From an uncultured Oscillospiraceae bacterium (GTDB taxonomy: Bacteria; Bacillota; Clostridia; Oscillospirales; Oscillospiraceae), in NCBI GenBank assembly GCA_947625045.1, contig CANQMW010000018.1:1-60285 (forward strand): DNA of 60,285 nucleotides. The letters are read 5' to 3'. The notes beneath the pieces are model-generated. The model searched no databases and was not told the origin of the DNA. It was given only the letters and a program-made list of their open reading frames with translations. Position numbers and translations under genes: made by a program. Below, piece by piece: positions 1 to 8,320 of the stretch (the stretch's first letter is position 1; each line of letters begins with the position of its first letter).

Positions 1-3000
1 CCGTCAAAGGTCGCCTGGAACGTGAAGCCGGTGGTGTACTTTTTGAGCTGGGCGGCCATTGCGGCGTCTGCCACAGCGTCGGGGGTCTCTGCCCCCGCGG
101 GCGGCGTGATGCTGTCCGCCGTCGCGTCCGTCACCTTCACATCGGTCAGTGCCGGCCATTCGGGGTCGGCGATGACCAGCTTGTAGAAGATCGTCGCTTC
201 CTTGCGCTCGACCCTGATCATGACGGTCTTGCTCTCACCCGGGGTGAGCGTGAGCTCCTGGGGGAGATCTTCGCCCGCTCCGCTCCAGCTGTCGCCGTCG
301 CAGAATTTGATGGTATCACCCGCAGCGCCGGTCACCGTCAGCTGGGCGGCCTTGACGCTCTTCTTCAAGGTGATATCGACCGTCTGGGCGTCCTCATTCG
401 TATTGTACGCCGTGACGTTGAGACCTGCCGTGAACGTCTCCCCGCCCACCTGGACGTTCGTCAGGGGCGTAGGTCCGGCGGGGTTGGTGACGGACAGCTT
501 GTAGTAGGTGGGATCGGAGCCCAGGCCGTCATACACGCAGATGTATACATCCGTGGCCTCATCCTCATTGAGGAACGTTGTCTTGACGTCGATGGTGCTG
601 GCTGCGTCGGAGGTGAGCTCGGTGCCTGTCTCCTTCAAAGTTTCAACAGCCGATGCGTCCTTCGTGTATCTGGCATGCAGGCCGGCGAACGCCGCCTTGA
701 CGCTGAAGTTTGCGGCGTGTTTATCAAGCGTCGCGGTGTACTGGATGGGGTCGCCGCTGGTACCGGCGCCGGCGCCCTTATCAGCCGCCTTCGTCGGGTC
801 GGTGCCGCCCACGCCCACGTTCAGCGCCGTCAGCACGGGCTGCTTGCCGTTGGTCACGGTCAGCTTATAGAAGATGTCCGCCTTGTTGCGGGTGACTTTG
901 ATGACGATGGTCTGGGTCGGCTGGCCATTGAAGGACACCTTGGTGGCAGTTTCGTTATTAAAACTCTGCCAGTCGTAGCTGCCCCCGGTACTGTCATAGG
1001 CCCACTGCGCCGTGCTCGTATCGTCGCCGGACACTTCGCCCACTGCCGTGAACGCTGCCTTGAACCAGAACGCATCCACGTATTTCTCCAGCGTGGAAGT
1101 CGCCAAGCTGGCTGCCGTCTCAGACGCTCCGCCGGCGATACTACCGTCAGCAGCCGCATATTCGCTGTTCTTCGTATTCACTTCCAGCTTGGTCAGCTTC
1201 GGCGCGGCGGGGTCGGTGATGGTCACCTTGTAGAAGATATCCGCGCCGTTGCGGGTGACCTTGAGCCAGACAGTCTTCGTGGTCTTTCCGTCCGGGGTGA
1301 GCGTAAGCGTCACGCCGTCGCCGATAGCCGTACCCGGGTCTCTCCAGGTCTCGCCAACGTAATACTTGATGGTGGTTTCCGAATCATTGCCCGACGCCAC
1401 CGTCAGCTTGGCCGTCTCGACGCTCTTCGTCAGTTTGATATCGACCGTTTCGGGCGCTGTGCTTGAATTGTACTCTGTGACCGTCGGGGCTGTGAACGCC
1501 TCGTCGCCCACCTTGATGCTCGTCAGGGGCTTCGGCCCGGCGGGGTCCGTGACGGTCAGCTTGTAGTAGCTCTCGACGGAGCCTTCCTTGTCCACACGGA
1601 TGTATACCGGCACTTCCTCATCCGTGCCAGACATGTGGTCCGGGACCTCGATGTCTTCGCTGTCCGTTCCGGTGTTGAGCGCGGTCCCGCTTTCAGCGCT
1701 GCTCAGCTCGTCAAAGCCTGTCGTCGAATAATGGACCGTGACGTCGCTGAAAGTCGCCTGGAAGGTGAATTTATCGGCGTGTTTGCCAAGCGTTACGCTC
1801 AGCGGGACAGGCTTGTCGGTGCTCCCGCCGCCCTTTATTTCCCCGGCGACCGAGACGGTATCGTCGGGCACATTGCCATTTTTCACGGTCAGGCCCGTCA
1901 GCTTGAGGGGCGCGCCGTTGGTGACGGTCAGCTGGTAATAGACGGTGGCGCTGTTGCGGCTGACCTTGATGTAGATGGTCTTGCTCCCGGCCTTGGCATA
2001 CTCGTTGCCGGTATCGGCGTCGAACTGGACTTCTGCATTATCGCTGCTGGCTGCTATCGTCTTGTCCAGTGCACCTATGTCGTTGCCCCAGGACACCGTC
2101 GTCTCGCCGCTGTCTTCAAATGCCGCGGTGAACATGAACTTTTCGGCATACTTGCCGCTCAAATCGGCCGTGAGCTCCGTGGGAGAGTCATACGTGCCAC
2201 CTTCTATGGGACTGCCGGCGGCTTCCCCGCCGACCTTCTTTACAGCCGCATCGTTCACCGTGAGGCCGGTCAGCACCGGCCCGGCGGGGACCGTGACGGT
2301 CAGCTTGTAATAGCTGGGCTCGGAGCCGTCTTTATCCACGCGGATGTAGATCTCCACAGTATGCGGATCGCCGTCATCAGCGTCCGGGACCGGGATAGAC
2401 GTGGTCTCACCGAACGTCTTGACATTATGGGAGGTCCGCAAATCACTGAGCGCTTTCCCGCCCGTCGCATATTTGGCCGTGCCATCAATCACCGCGGTCA
2501 GCTTGATCTCTGCAGTATGCTTGGAAAGCGTCGTGCTCAGCTGGGGGTATTTATCCGTCGTGCCGCCGCCCGGGAGAGCTTCTGTGCTCCAGTTACCGGT
2601 GTCAGCCACCGCGTCGGTCACGCTCAGGCTCGTCAGCGCGGGGGGCGCGCCGTTGGTGACGGTCAGCTTGTAGTAGAGGTCGGCGCTGTGATTGGTGACT
2701 TTGATGTAGACGGTCTTCGTCCCCCCGTAGACCGGGGCCTCTCCTTTCTCATCGAAAGTGATCTCGGCCTTTCCTGCTCCGTCACCGCTCGCCAGCGCCT
2801 GGCCCTCGGTATCCAGCTTGTCGGGGTCCTCGGACCAGGTCGCTGAGCCTTCAAAGCTGGCAGTGAAATCAAAGCCGACGACATAGTCGTCCAGCGTGAT
2901 CTGCTTGCCCTCGGCCTCCGCCAGAGCTTCGACGCTCTCGACTCCGGCTTCACCGCTGAGACCCACCGGCGTCTCGTCGTTTATCGTGACCGAATTCAGC

Positions 3001-6000
3001 TTCGGCCCTTCGGCGTTGGTGACGGTCAGCTGGTAATAGACGGTGGCGCCGTTGCGGTTGACCTGGATGTAGATGGTCTTGGGCTTCGTCAGGTCGTCGA
3101 ACGTGACCGTTGTTTCCTCGCCGCTGGTCAGCGTGTTCTCCCACTTGGCAGGGCTGGCCTCAGTGGACCAGAACGCCGTGGTCTCCTCTCCCCCCTCAAA
3201 CGTGGCCTTGAACTGGAATGCCTTGACGTGCTTCTCCAGCGTGGACGTCAGCTTGGGGGCACTGTCGGCCGTATCGCTGCCTGCTATGGCATCGACGGTC
3301 TGCTCGCCCTGCTTCGCATCCTTGTCCTCCACCGTGAGGCCCGTCAGCGCCGGCCATGCGGGGTTGGTGACGTTCACCTTGTAAAAGACAGCCTTGTCAT
3401 TCCGCTCGACCTTGATATAGAGGGCCTGCTCCGTGCCATCCGGCTTGATATCATTCTCCGTAACGGAGACACTGATACTCTTGTTCACGCTGCTCGGATC
3501 AGTACCCCAAGTTACCGTGGTCTCGTCGTCGCCAACCTTTCCGGCCTCGATGGTGAAGTTCTTGTAGCTCTTGTCCAGTTTGACGTCATTTATCTCCGTG
3601 GCATCGTTTCCGTCCTTGGCATAGTCACTGCCGGTCAATGTGAGCTTCGACTGGTCAACGGTCGTTTCACCCAGCTTGAGCGACGTCAGCGCCACCGGCC
3701 CGGGTTTGACCGTGAACGTCAGCGGATTGGCGCTTTGTTCAAAGCCATCTTCCTTTTTGGTTACCGTCATCTCGCACGGCGTATCCGTTGTGATGGGACT
3801 GGTAAACTCCAGGGTGAGTGTATTGTTTTCATTAGCCGTAACTTCCACAGACCCGGGCGTCGTGGGGGTGAACGTGTAGTCGCTGGCTTTCGTAACATCG
3901 TTCAGCGTGACAATCGCCGTTTTGTTTTCATAATTGGCTGTGACGGGAGTCTGCGCCGTTATGTCCTTTGTCTTCACGGTATTGACCGTGACTGTGGCCT
4001 TGACGTTATCCGGGAAGGTGTTGCCGAAGTTATAAGTATCCTTCTCCTCAAACACATTTTTGTTCATCACCCAGATAATAACGTCGCCCTTTTTGATGTC
4101 CTCGCTCTTGAGGTTCAGCGTCACGCTGCCATCCTCGCGGTTGAACTCCATGGAGGATATCGTATTCAGGCCGGTGGTGTTACCAGCTACTACGCCGATA
4201 CCGGAGCTGCCACTGGAACTGAACGTAAGCGGCGTGTCGTAACCCTCCAGCTTGGCGGACAGTTTCACCTTCAGCGTTACTTCGCCCTCGGTCAGTGAGT
4301 CGGGGCTGGGCTCGGTGGACTCCACCGTGAGTACCGGCGTCACCTGGGTCATGCAGTTGAACTGGTAGTAGAGGTGCTCCTCGCCATTGGAGATAATGAC
4401 GTAGAGGTCCATATTGGGCTGGTTGATGGTTATGGGATCGCTCGCCTTACCGTCGTCTACTGACCTCCCGGGCTCATGAAAGCTCTCGGTGTCATACCTC
4501 AGTTCGCCCGTCACCCCGCTGGGCGTGATCGTGAACGAGCCCGTCTGGTCCACCTTGACGTTCTCCACTGTGACCCTGCTCGAGTCACCCATATTGCCGC
4601 CGGTGAGTTCGGCTTTCGTACCGCCGATCGTGAGGCCCCCCAGCTTCGGGTTTTCGGCAGACTTGATGGTGAAGGTCCCGGACACAAAACCGATAGATTC
4701 TTCCTCAAAGCTGAGTGTATACTCCTGTCCACCGTTGTTTTTGGCGTCGTAGTGGTTGGTATCGATTGTATAAAGATGACAGTCCTTCGCGGCGGTGGCC
4801 GTCACCGTGAACTCCTCGTCCTTGTAGACGTCGAACGTATCGCTACTGTTCGGGTCCCAGGTGACGCTCCCGGTGTACGGGGCCGTAAAGTTCACTGTTA
4901 GACTCTCGAAACGGCTCTTATCATCCAGCTTGAGCTTGTACTCGCTTTCCTCCTTGGACAGGGACAGGGTGCTGCTGTCATCATAGTCCGCGGTCGTCTT
5001 CACCGTGTAGCCGACATATCCGTCGGAGTCCACCGTCGTACCGCCCTCTACCTCGAACCCGCTGCTGTCTTCAAATTTATAGCCGCGCTTGACCAGTACG
5101 TCATCAAAAGTCAGATATGGCACTGGATAGAGATAACTCTCCGCGACTGAATCTGGCTTGAACGCGTCGCTGTTCTTGCTGACGGCGTCCAAAAGCGTGC
5201 GGGCGGTGGGCGTTGTAATCGTCAGCGTCTTATTGGCATACTGACTGAGATCAGAGATCTTATACTGGCAATATTTAAAGCCCCCGTAAGGTCCATCGAA
5301 TCCCAGCTCTATACTCTTTCCGTCACATGTCACCTCCAGCGTATAACCGTATTGGACGTAATAGACGAGGCTACTGCCCTCGCTGTTATCACCGGTGAAC
5401 CAGTATGTTCTGTCTTTGGTATCGGAGCCGACGCCATTCGTATAGAGTTTCGTGGCACCAGTTATATCAGGGGCGATCACGTCTGAGGCCTGCACCAGAT
5501 TGATGGTTAAGTCAGCAGTCAATTGAACGCCATTATACGTGCGTATTCTATCTGTCCCCGGATTATGAATGCTGGACGTCCCGTTTATTGAACTTCCGTT
5601 CGCAATGCCGCTGCTATTTTTGTCGATCTCATAGAACGCGGGGATGATGATGTCATACGTATTCGCCGCACCCGTGGACTTAACGGAGAACTTTGCATAC
5701 TCCGACTCATCATTGAGCGGGCAGAATTGTGCAATATCCGGGTCGGTCGTGAACGTGATCGTGTATGATGAGCCAGCATCCACTGTTACACGCTCCGCAG
5801 TGCCCGCCGCTGCAGGCGCGGGGACGTCCGCTGCCGTCACGGGCGCGGCTTCATCCGCCTCCGCCTCGGGCTCCTCAGCCTCCTCCGCCACGGGGGACTG
5901 GGGCTCCTCCGGCTCCACGGGCTCGGGCCCGGCAGGCTCCGCCGGGGCCTCGGGCTCCACAGGCGCGGCCTCTTCCGGCGCTTCCGGCGCCGCCTCTACC

Positions 6001-6104
6001 GCCTCATCCACGGGCATATCCAGCTCCTCCGCGGCGATCGCCGCGGGGAACAGGCTGAATATCATGACTGCCGCCATAATGAGGGACAATATACGCTTTC
6101 TCAT
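1..6104 (-). CDS. Giant secreted repeat protein with cadherin-like beta-sandwich repeats (3' end outside window)
   Basis: About 2,034 codons are visible and the frame is still open at base 1, so the C-terminus (and any sorting signal) lies outside. The ATG at 6104 has AGGAGG about 8 bases upstream. Residues 1-25 are a signal peptide (MRKR, then a hydrophobic core ending AIAA). A Glu/Pro/Ala-rich acidic stretch follows to about residue 95, then about 800 residues of Ser/Thr/Asp-rich beta-type sequence. From about base 3400 to the edge the protein is a tandem array of roughly 118-residue units, each ending in a motif like YYKLTVTNxxGPxLTxLTV. Ten such motifs are seen, near bases 3363, 3016, 2652, 2290, 1917, 1549, 1213, 846, 485 and 163. 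The units resemble the cadherin-like beta-sandwich family (PF12733) by pattern only. It is probably a cell-surface stalk or adhesin. A class B sortase lies just upstream on the same strand. Its promoter carries a G tract. Confidence 0.85.
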   Translation of the reverse strand, partial: MRKRILSLIMAAVMIFSLFPAAIAAEELDMPVDEAVEAAPEAPEEAAPVEPEAPAEPAGPEPVEPEEPQSPVAEEAEEPEAEADEAAPVTAADVPAPAAAGTAERVTVDAGSSYTITFTTDPDIAQFCPLNDESEYAKFSVKSTGAANTYDIIIPAFYEIDKNSSGIANGSSINGTSSIHNPGTDRIRTYNGVQLTADLTINLVQASDVIAPDITGATKLYTNGVGSDTKDRTYWFTGDNSEGSSLVYYVQYGYTLEVTCDGKSIELGFDGPYGGFKYCQYKISDLSQYANKTLTITTPTARTLLDAVSKNSDAFKPDSVAESYLYPVPYLTFDDVLVKRGYKFEDSSGFEVEGGTTVDSDGYVGYTVKTTADYDDSSTLSLSKEESEYKLKLDDKSRFESLTVNFTAPYTGSVTWDPNSSDTFDVYKDEEFTVTATAAKDCHLYTIDTNHYDAKNNGGQEYTLSFEEESIGFVSGTFTIKSAENPKLGGLTIGGTKAELTGGNMGDSSRVTVENVKVDQTGSFTITPSGVTGELRYDTESFHEPGRSVDDGKASDPITINQPNMDLYVIISNGEEHLYYQFNCMTQVTPVLTVESTEPSPDSLTEGEVTLKVKLSAKLEGYDTPLTFSSSGSSGIGVVAGNTTGLNTISSMEFNREDGSVTLNLKSEDIKKGDVIIWVMNKNVFEEKDTYNFGNTFPDNVKATVTVNTVKTKDITAQTPVTANYENKTAIVTLNDVTKASDYTFTPTTPGSVEVTANENNTLTLEFTSPITTDTPCEMTVTKKEDGFEQSANPLTFTVKPGPVALTSLKLGETTVDQSKLTLTGSDYAKDGNDATEINDVKLDKSYKNFTIEAGKVGDDETTVTWGTDPSSVNKSISVSVTENDIKPDGTEQALYIKVERNDKAVFYKVNVTNPAWPALTGLTVEDKDAKQGEQTVDAIAGSDTADSAPKLTSTLEKHVKAFQFKATFEGGEETTAFWSTEASPAKWENTLTSGEETTVTFDDLTKPKTIYIQVNRNGATVYYQLTVTNAEGPKLNSVTINDETPVGLSGEAGVESVEALAEAEGKQITLDDYVVGFDFTASFEGSATWSEDPDKLDTEGQALASGDGAGKAEITFDEKGEAPVYGGTKTVYIKVTNHSADLYYKLTVTNGAPPALTSLSVTDAVADTGNWSTEALPGGGTTDKYPQLSTTLSKHTAEIKLTAVIDGTAKYATGGKALSDLRTSHNVKTFGETTSIPVPDADDGDPHTVEIYIRVDKDGSEPSYYKLTVTVPAGPVLTGLTVNDAAVKKVGGEAAGSPIEGGTYDSPTELTADLSGKYAEKFMFTAAFEDSGETTVSWGNDIGALDKTIAASSDNAEVQFDADTGNEYAKAGSKTIYIKVSRNSATVYYQLTVTNGAPLKLTGLTVKNGNVPDDTVSVAGEIKGGGSTDKPVPLSVTLGKHADKFTFQATFSDVTVHYSTTGFDELSSAESGTALNTGTDSEDIEVPDHMSGTDEEVPVYIRVDKEGSVESYYKLTVTDPAGPKPLTSIKVGDEAFTAPTVTEYNSSTAPETVDIKLTKSVETAKLTVASGNDSETTIKYYVGETWRDPGTAIGDGVTLTLTPDGKTTKTVWLKVTRNGADIFYKVTITDPAAPKLTKLEVNTKNSEYAAADGSIAGGASETAASLATSTLEKYVDAFWFKAAFTAVGEVSGDDTSTAQWAYDSTGGSYDWQSFNNETATKVSFNGQPTQTIVIKVTRNKADIFYKLTVTNGKQPVLTALNVGVGGTDPTKAADKGAGAGTSGDPIQYTATLDKHAANFSVKAAFAGLHARYTKDASAVETLKETGTELTSDAASTIDVKTTFLNEDEATDVYICVYDGLGSDPTYYKLSVTNPAGPTPLTNVQVGGETFTAGLNVTAYNTNEDAQTVDITLKKSVKAAQLTVTGAAGDTIKFCDGDSWSGAGEDLPQELTLTPGESKTVMIRVERKEATIFYKLVIADPEWPALTDVKVTDATADSITPPAGAETPDAVADAAMAAQLKKYTTGFTFQATFD

Positions 6105-6178
6105 ATCTCAGGTCCTCCTTTTCGCCGCCCATAGGGGCGGTGCGCGCAAAAAACAAGGGTCCAACTTATAATAGTATC

Positions 6179-6208
6179 ATTTTAACCCCCCCCCCCGCGA
6201 TATTTCAA
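6179..6208 (-). promoter_or_regulatory. Promoter with 11-G homopolymer in the spacer, driving the giant surface protein
   Basis: Read on the minus strand, TTGAAA (6208-6203) is followed by an 18-base spacer (6202-6185) and TAAAAT (6184-6179). Eleven of the spacer bases are an unbroken G run (plus-strand C at 6186-6196). The predicted start near 6172 gives a leader of about 70 bases. The promoter of the other large surface gene (56165-56194) has the same -35, spacer length, G tract and flanking TCGC. A one-base slip would change the spacer to 17 or 19. Confidence 0.75.
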
Positions 6209-6226
6209 CAAAAAATGGCCGGGATA

Positions 6227-6261
6227 CCGAAATTGGTCGTTTTTATCCCGAAATTGGTCGT
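6227..6261. promoter_or_regulatory. Two perfect 14-bp direct repeats at 21-bp period, possible activator site
   Basis: The 14-mer ccgaaattggtcgt occurs at 6227-6240 and again at 6248-6261. The 21-bp period places both copies on one helix face, about 20-55 bp upstream of the -35 at 6208. On the transcribed strand each copy contains CCAATTTCG, which fits the CAnTTnnG half-site of LytTR-type regulators (AgrA/ComE class), whose half-sites also repeat every 21-22 bp. The regulator identity is inferred. Confidence 0.5.
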
Positions 6262-6273
6262 CGGCGGAAAGCA

Positions 6274-6299
6274 AAAGACCTGCCAGATGGCAGGTCTTT
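6274..6299 (-). terminator. Intrinsic terminator after the sortase gene
   Basis: A perfect 12-bp stem (AAAGACCTGCCA and its complement) with a 2-base loop lies just after the sortase stop codon. It ends in TTT followed by a loose T-rich tail in the minus direction. Confidence 0.75.
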
Positions 6300-6304
6300 C
6301 ATCT

Positions 6305-7567
6305 TTATTCCCCGCTCACCGGTATCATCAGCCCGTGGACCAAAAACCTCGGGTCGGCGTAGCCGCCGGAGTAGTCGCAGGTGGACAGGGTCATGAGCTG
6401 GTATTGGGTGCTCACGGCCGTATTCGTGGCGAAATAGGAGTGGCTGGTGATATCGTTCAGGTAATTCTGGAAGTCCCAGTCGCTCTCGAAATAATAGGGG
6501 TAGTTGGTCATCAGCGACTCGGTGATATGGGCCGCGATCAGCTCCACCCGGTAGTCCCCCTGGGGGGTGTAGAAGTAGATGGTGGGGTGCTGATAATAGT
6601 AGTTGGCGTCCACGTACTTCTCCAGGGAGGCGAACATGGACCCGTCCTTCATGTTGTGGCCGTAGATGATGTAGTTGTTGTACTGGGAGCCGATGTTGCA
6701 CACCGTGTCGGCAAACAGCGTGCCGGACACGTTCTCCTGTCTGTCCCAGAAGCTACGGTGCAGGTAGAAGTCGTTGTCCGTGGTCTGGACCACGGGGTAG
6801 TTGATCATGGTGTCCGGGCAGTAGAGCCAGCCCACCACGTCGGGGTTCACGCTGCGCAGATAATCCCAGTCCACCGAGGACGCGCTCTGGGTATTGCCGT
6901 CCCCTGAGCCCTGCTGGGCGTTGGGGTCCGGGGTGGCGTCCGGCTCCGTCATGCTCCCCAGGGCCTGCTCCGCCAGGTCGCTGTAGGCCGAGCGGTCCCG
7001 CCGGTAGTCCAGCATGATGTCCAGAAGCTTTCCCCCGGCGAACAGCACGCCGCACACCAGCACTACCACCAGGATGATGAGGGGGATGCTCTGCTTCCGG
7101 CTGCCGCCCCCGCCGCCCCGGCGGCGCCAGGGCTCCGGGTCATCGTACCGCCTGTCCCGGCGGTCGTCATAGGCCTCCCGGGCGGGACGGCGGCCGTACC
7201 CGTCGGGGTATACCTCCTGCCGGGGGGCGCGCTGACGGCGCGCGGGGCGCTCTTCCTCGTAATAATACTGCTCCTGCCGCTGCCGGGGCTGCTGCCGGCG
7301 GGCAGGGCGTTCCTCTTCGTAGTAATATTCCTCCTGCCGGGGCGCTCTCTGCCGCCGCACAGGCCGCTCTTCCTCGTAATATACCTCCTGCCGCTGCCGG
7401 GGCTGCTGCCGGCGGGCGGGGCATTCCTCCTCGTAGTATTCCTCCCGCCGGGGGGCACGCTGACGGCGGACAGGCTCTTCCTCCTGCCAGGCGTCGTCCC
7501 AGTCCATGTCCTGGCGCCGGGAACGGCCGGCGCCGTCCTGGTCCGGGTTCAGATGGCGTCCTGCCAT
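6305..7567 (-). CDS. srtB: Class B sortase with long repetitive cytoplasmic tail
   Basis: The protein has 420 residues. The ATG at 7567 has GGAGGAGCT just upstream and is preferred over an ATG 14 codons earlier. Sortase B-type transpeptidases cleave a sorting motif and attach the protein to peptidoglycan or pilins. A single membrane segment lies near residues 160-180 (SIPLIILVVVLVCGV), followed by an extracytoplasmic linker and the catalytic domain. The catalytic triad is visible: His about 304 (YGHN), Cys about 397 (TLSTC) and Arg about 407 (DPR). The unusual part is the N-terminal 150 or so residues, which should be cytoplasmic: five units of about 19 residues alternate between RRQRAPRQ and RRQQPRQRQ types, each closed by YYYEEE. 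Typical sortase B proteins are about 230-260 residues. The large surface gene downstream is a plausible substrate, but its C-terminus is not visible. Confidence 0.9.
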   Translation of the reverse strand: MAGRHLNPDQDGAGRSRRQDMDWDDAWQEEEPVRRQRAPRREEYYEEECPARRQQPRQRQEVYYEEERPVRRQRAPRQEEYYYEEERPARRQQPRQRQEQYYYEEERPARRQRAPRQEVYPDGYGRRPAREAYDDRRDRRYDDPEPWRRRGGGGGSRKQSIPLIILVVVLVCGVLFAGGKLLDIMLDYRRDRSAYSDLAEQALGSMTEPDATPDPNAQQGSGDGNTQSASSVDWDYLRSVNPDVVGWLYCPDTMINYPVVQTTDNDFYLHRSFWDRQENVSGTLFADTVCNIGSQYNNYIIYGHNMKDGSMFASLEKYVDANYYYQHPTIYFYTPQGDYRVELIAAHITESLMTNYPYYFESDWDFQNYLNDITSHSYFATNTAVSTQYQLMTLSTCDYSGGYADPRFLVHGLMIPVSGE

Positions 7568-7685
7568 AGCTCCTCCTTTTCCTCCCTGAGCCCACCGGCC
7601 CGGGGACATTCGCGGTTTTTGTCAGTATACCACGTTTGTAACCCTTTTGCAATCTCTTCGCCGGTCCATATTATGATATGAAAAG

Positions 7686-7710
7686 GGCGGCGCGTATGCA
7701 ACGCGCCGCC
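7686..7710 (-). terminator. Terminator after the small membrane protein
   Basis: A perfect 10-bp GC-rich stem (ggcggcgcgt and its complement) with a 5-base loop is followed by CTTTT in the minus direction, just past the stop codon at 7731. Confidence 0.75.
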
Positions 7711-7730
7711 GCTTTATATCGCCGCTTGTC

Positions 7731-8147
7731 TTACGCCGTGGGCTCCTTGAACGCGCCCCACGCGTACAGCACGGGCAGGCACAGCTCCACCACCGCCATG
7801 GCGGCGATGGTCCCCACCTTGTCGGTCATGGAAATGCCCAGGACGAAGCTGGCTATGGCCAGGATGAGCAGGATGACGCCCAGCACCCGGCAGGCCATGG
7901 CCTTGGCCTTCACGCCCAGGATGCCGGCGGCCAGGTTCAGCACGCAGCCGATGGCGGCCACCACGAAGATCACGGTCGTGGACAGGACCCCGGCGCCGAT
8001 CGCGCCGGTCATGCCGGCCGCGTCGAAGACCATGGACACCAGGGACCCGGCGAAGATGGACATGGCCAGCGTCAGCACCAGGCCGATGATGCTCAGGATG
8101 ATATGAAGGATGCTGGTCACCTTCAAAAGCGTGTTGGGTCTTTTCAT
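7731..8147 (-). CDS. Small four-helix integral membrane protein, unknown function
   Basis: The protein has 138 residues. The start is the ATG at 8147, seven bases after GGGAGGA; a TTG one codon upstream is less likely. The sequence is almost entirely hydrophobic, with about four predicted membrane segments: a first helix after MKRPNTLLKVT, a second containing STTVIFVVAAIGCVLNLAAGILG, a third around CRVLGVILLILAIASFVLG and a last near the C-terminus. I see no enzymatic motif, and nothing ties it to a pathway. It is transcribed alone, away from the divergent GntR/ABC operon, and ends at its own terminator. Confidence 0.7.
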   Translation of the reverse strand: MKRPNTLLKVTSILHIILSIIGLVLTLAMSIFAGSLVSMVFDAAGMTGAIGAGVLSTTVIFVVAAIGCVLNLAAGILGVKAKAMACRVLGVILLILAIASFVLGISMTDKVGTIAAMAVVELCLPVLYAWGAFKEPTA

Positions 8148-8260
8148 CAAACTTTCCTCCCAAATCTACAAATATTGATTTGCATTTTTGTCTATTTTAT
8201 CACACCTGGCGCCAAAAGGCAATATTTGGCACCAAAAGACAGAGAATTTCCCGCAGGCCC

Positions 8261-8304
8261 TTGACAGAACTGTTATAACTGTGTATATTCTATATGAACA
8301 GTTC
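8261..8304 (+). promoter_or_regulatory. Promoter with inverted-repeat operator of the GntR/ABC operon
   Basis: TTGACA (8261-8266) and TATATT (8284-8289) are separated by exactly 17 bases. The 7-bp arms GAACTGT (8267-8273) and ACAGTTC (8298-8304) are perfect inverted repeats that bracket the -10 box. A partial copy, AACTGTG, lies between them. This layout suits autorepression by the first gene of the operon. Confidence 0.75.
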
Positions 8305-8320
8305 AAAGCGAGGACACGTC

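Noticed and set aside
1-3420. Regularly spaced repeats considered as a CRISPR array
   Set aside because: Units of about 355 bp are coding and diverged; there are no short identical repeats with unique spacers.
202-4901. Many plus-strand frames of 60-400 codons across the surface-protein gene
   Set aside because: They recur once per repeat unit because they are the complement of the repeats, and the minus-strand frame is continuous with signal peptide and ribosome binding site.
5644-6171. Ser/Ala/Gly-rich plus-strand frame that looks like a surface protein
   Set aside because: It is the complement of the Glu/Ala/Pro linker of the minus-strand protein.
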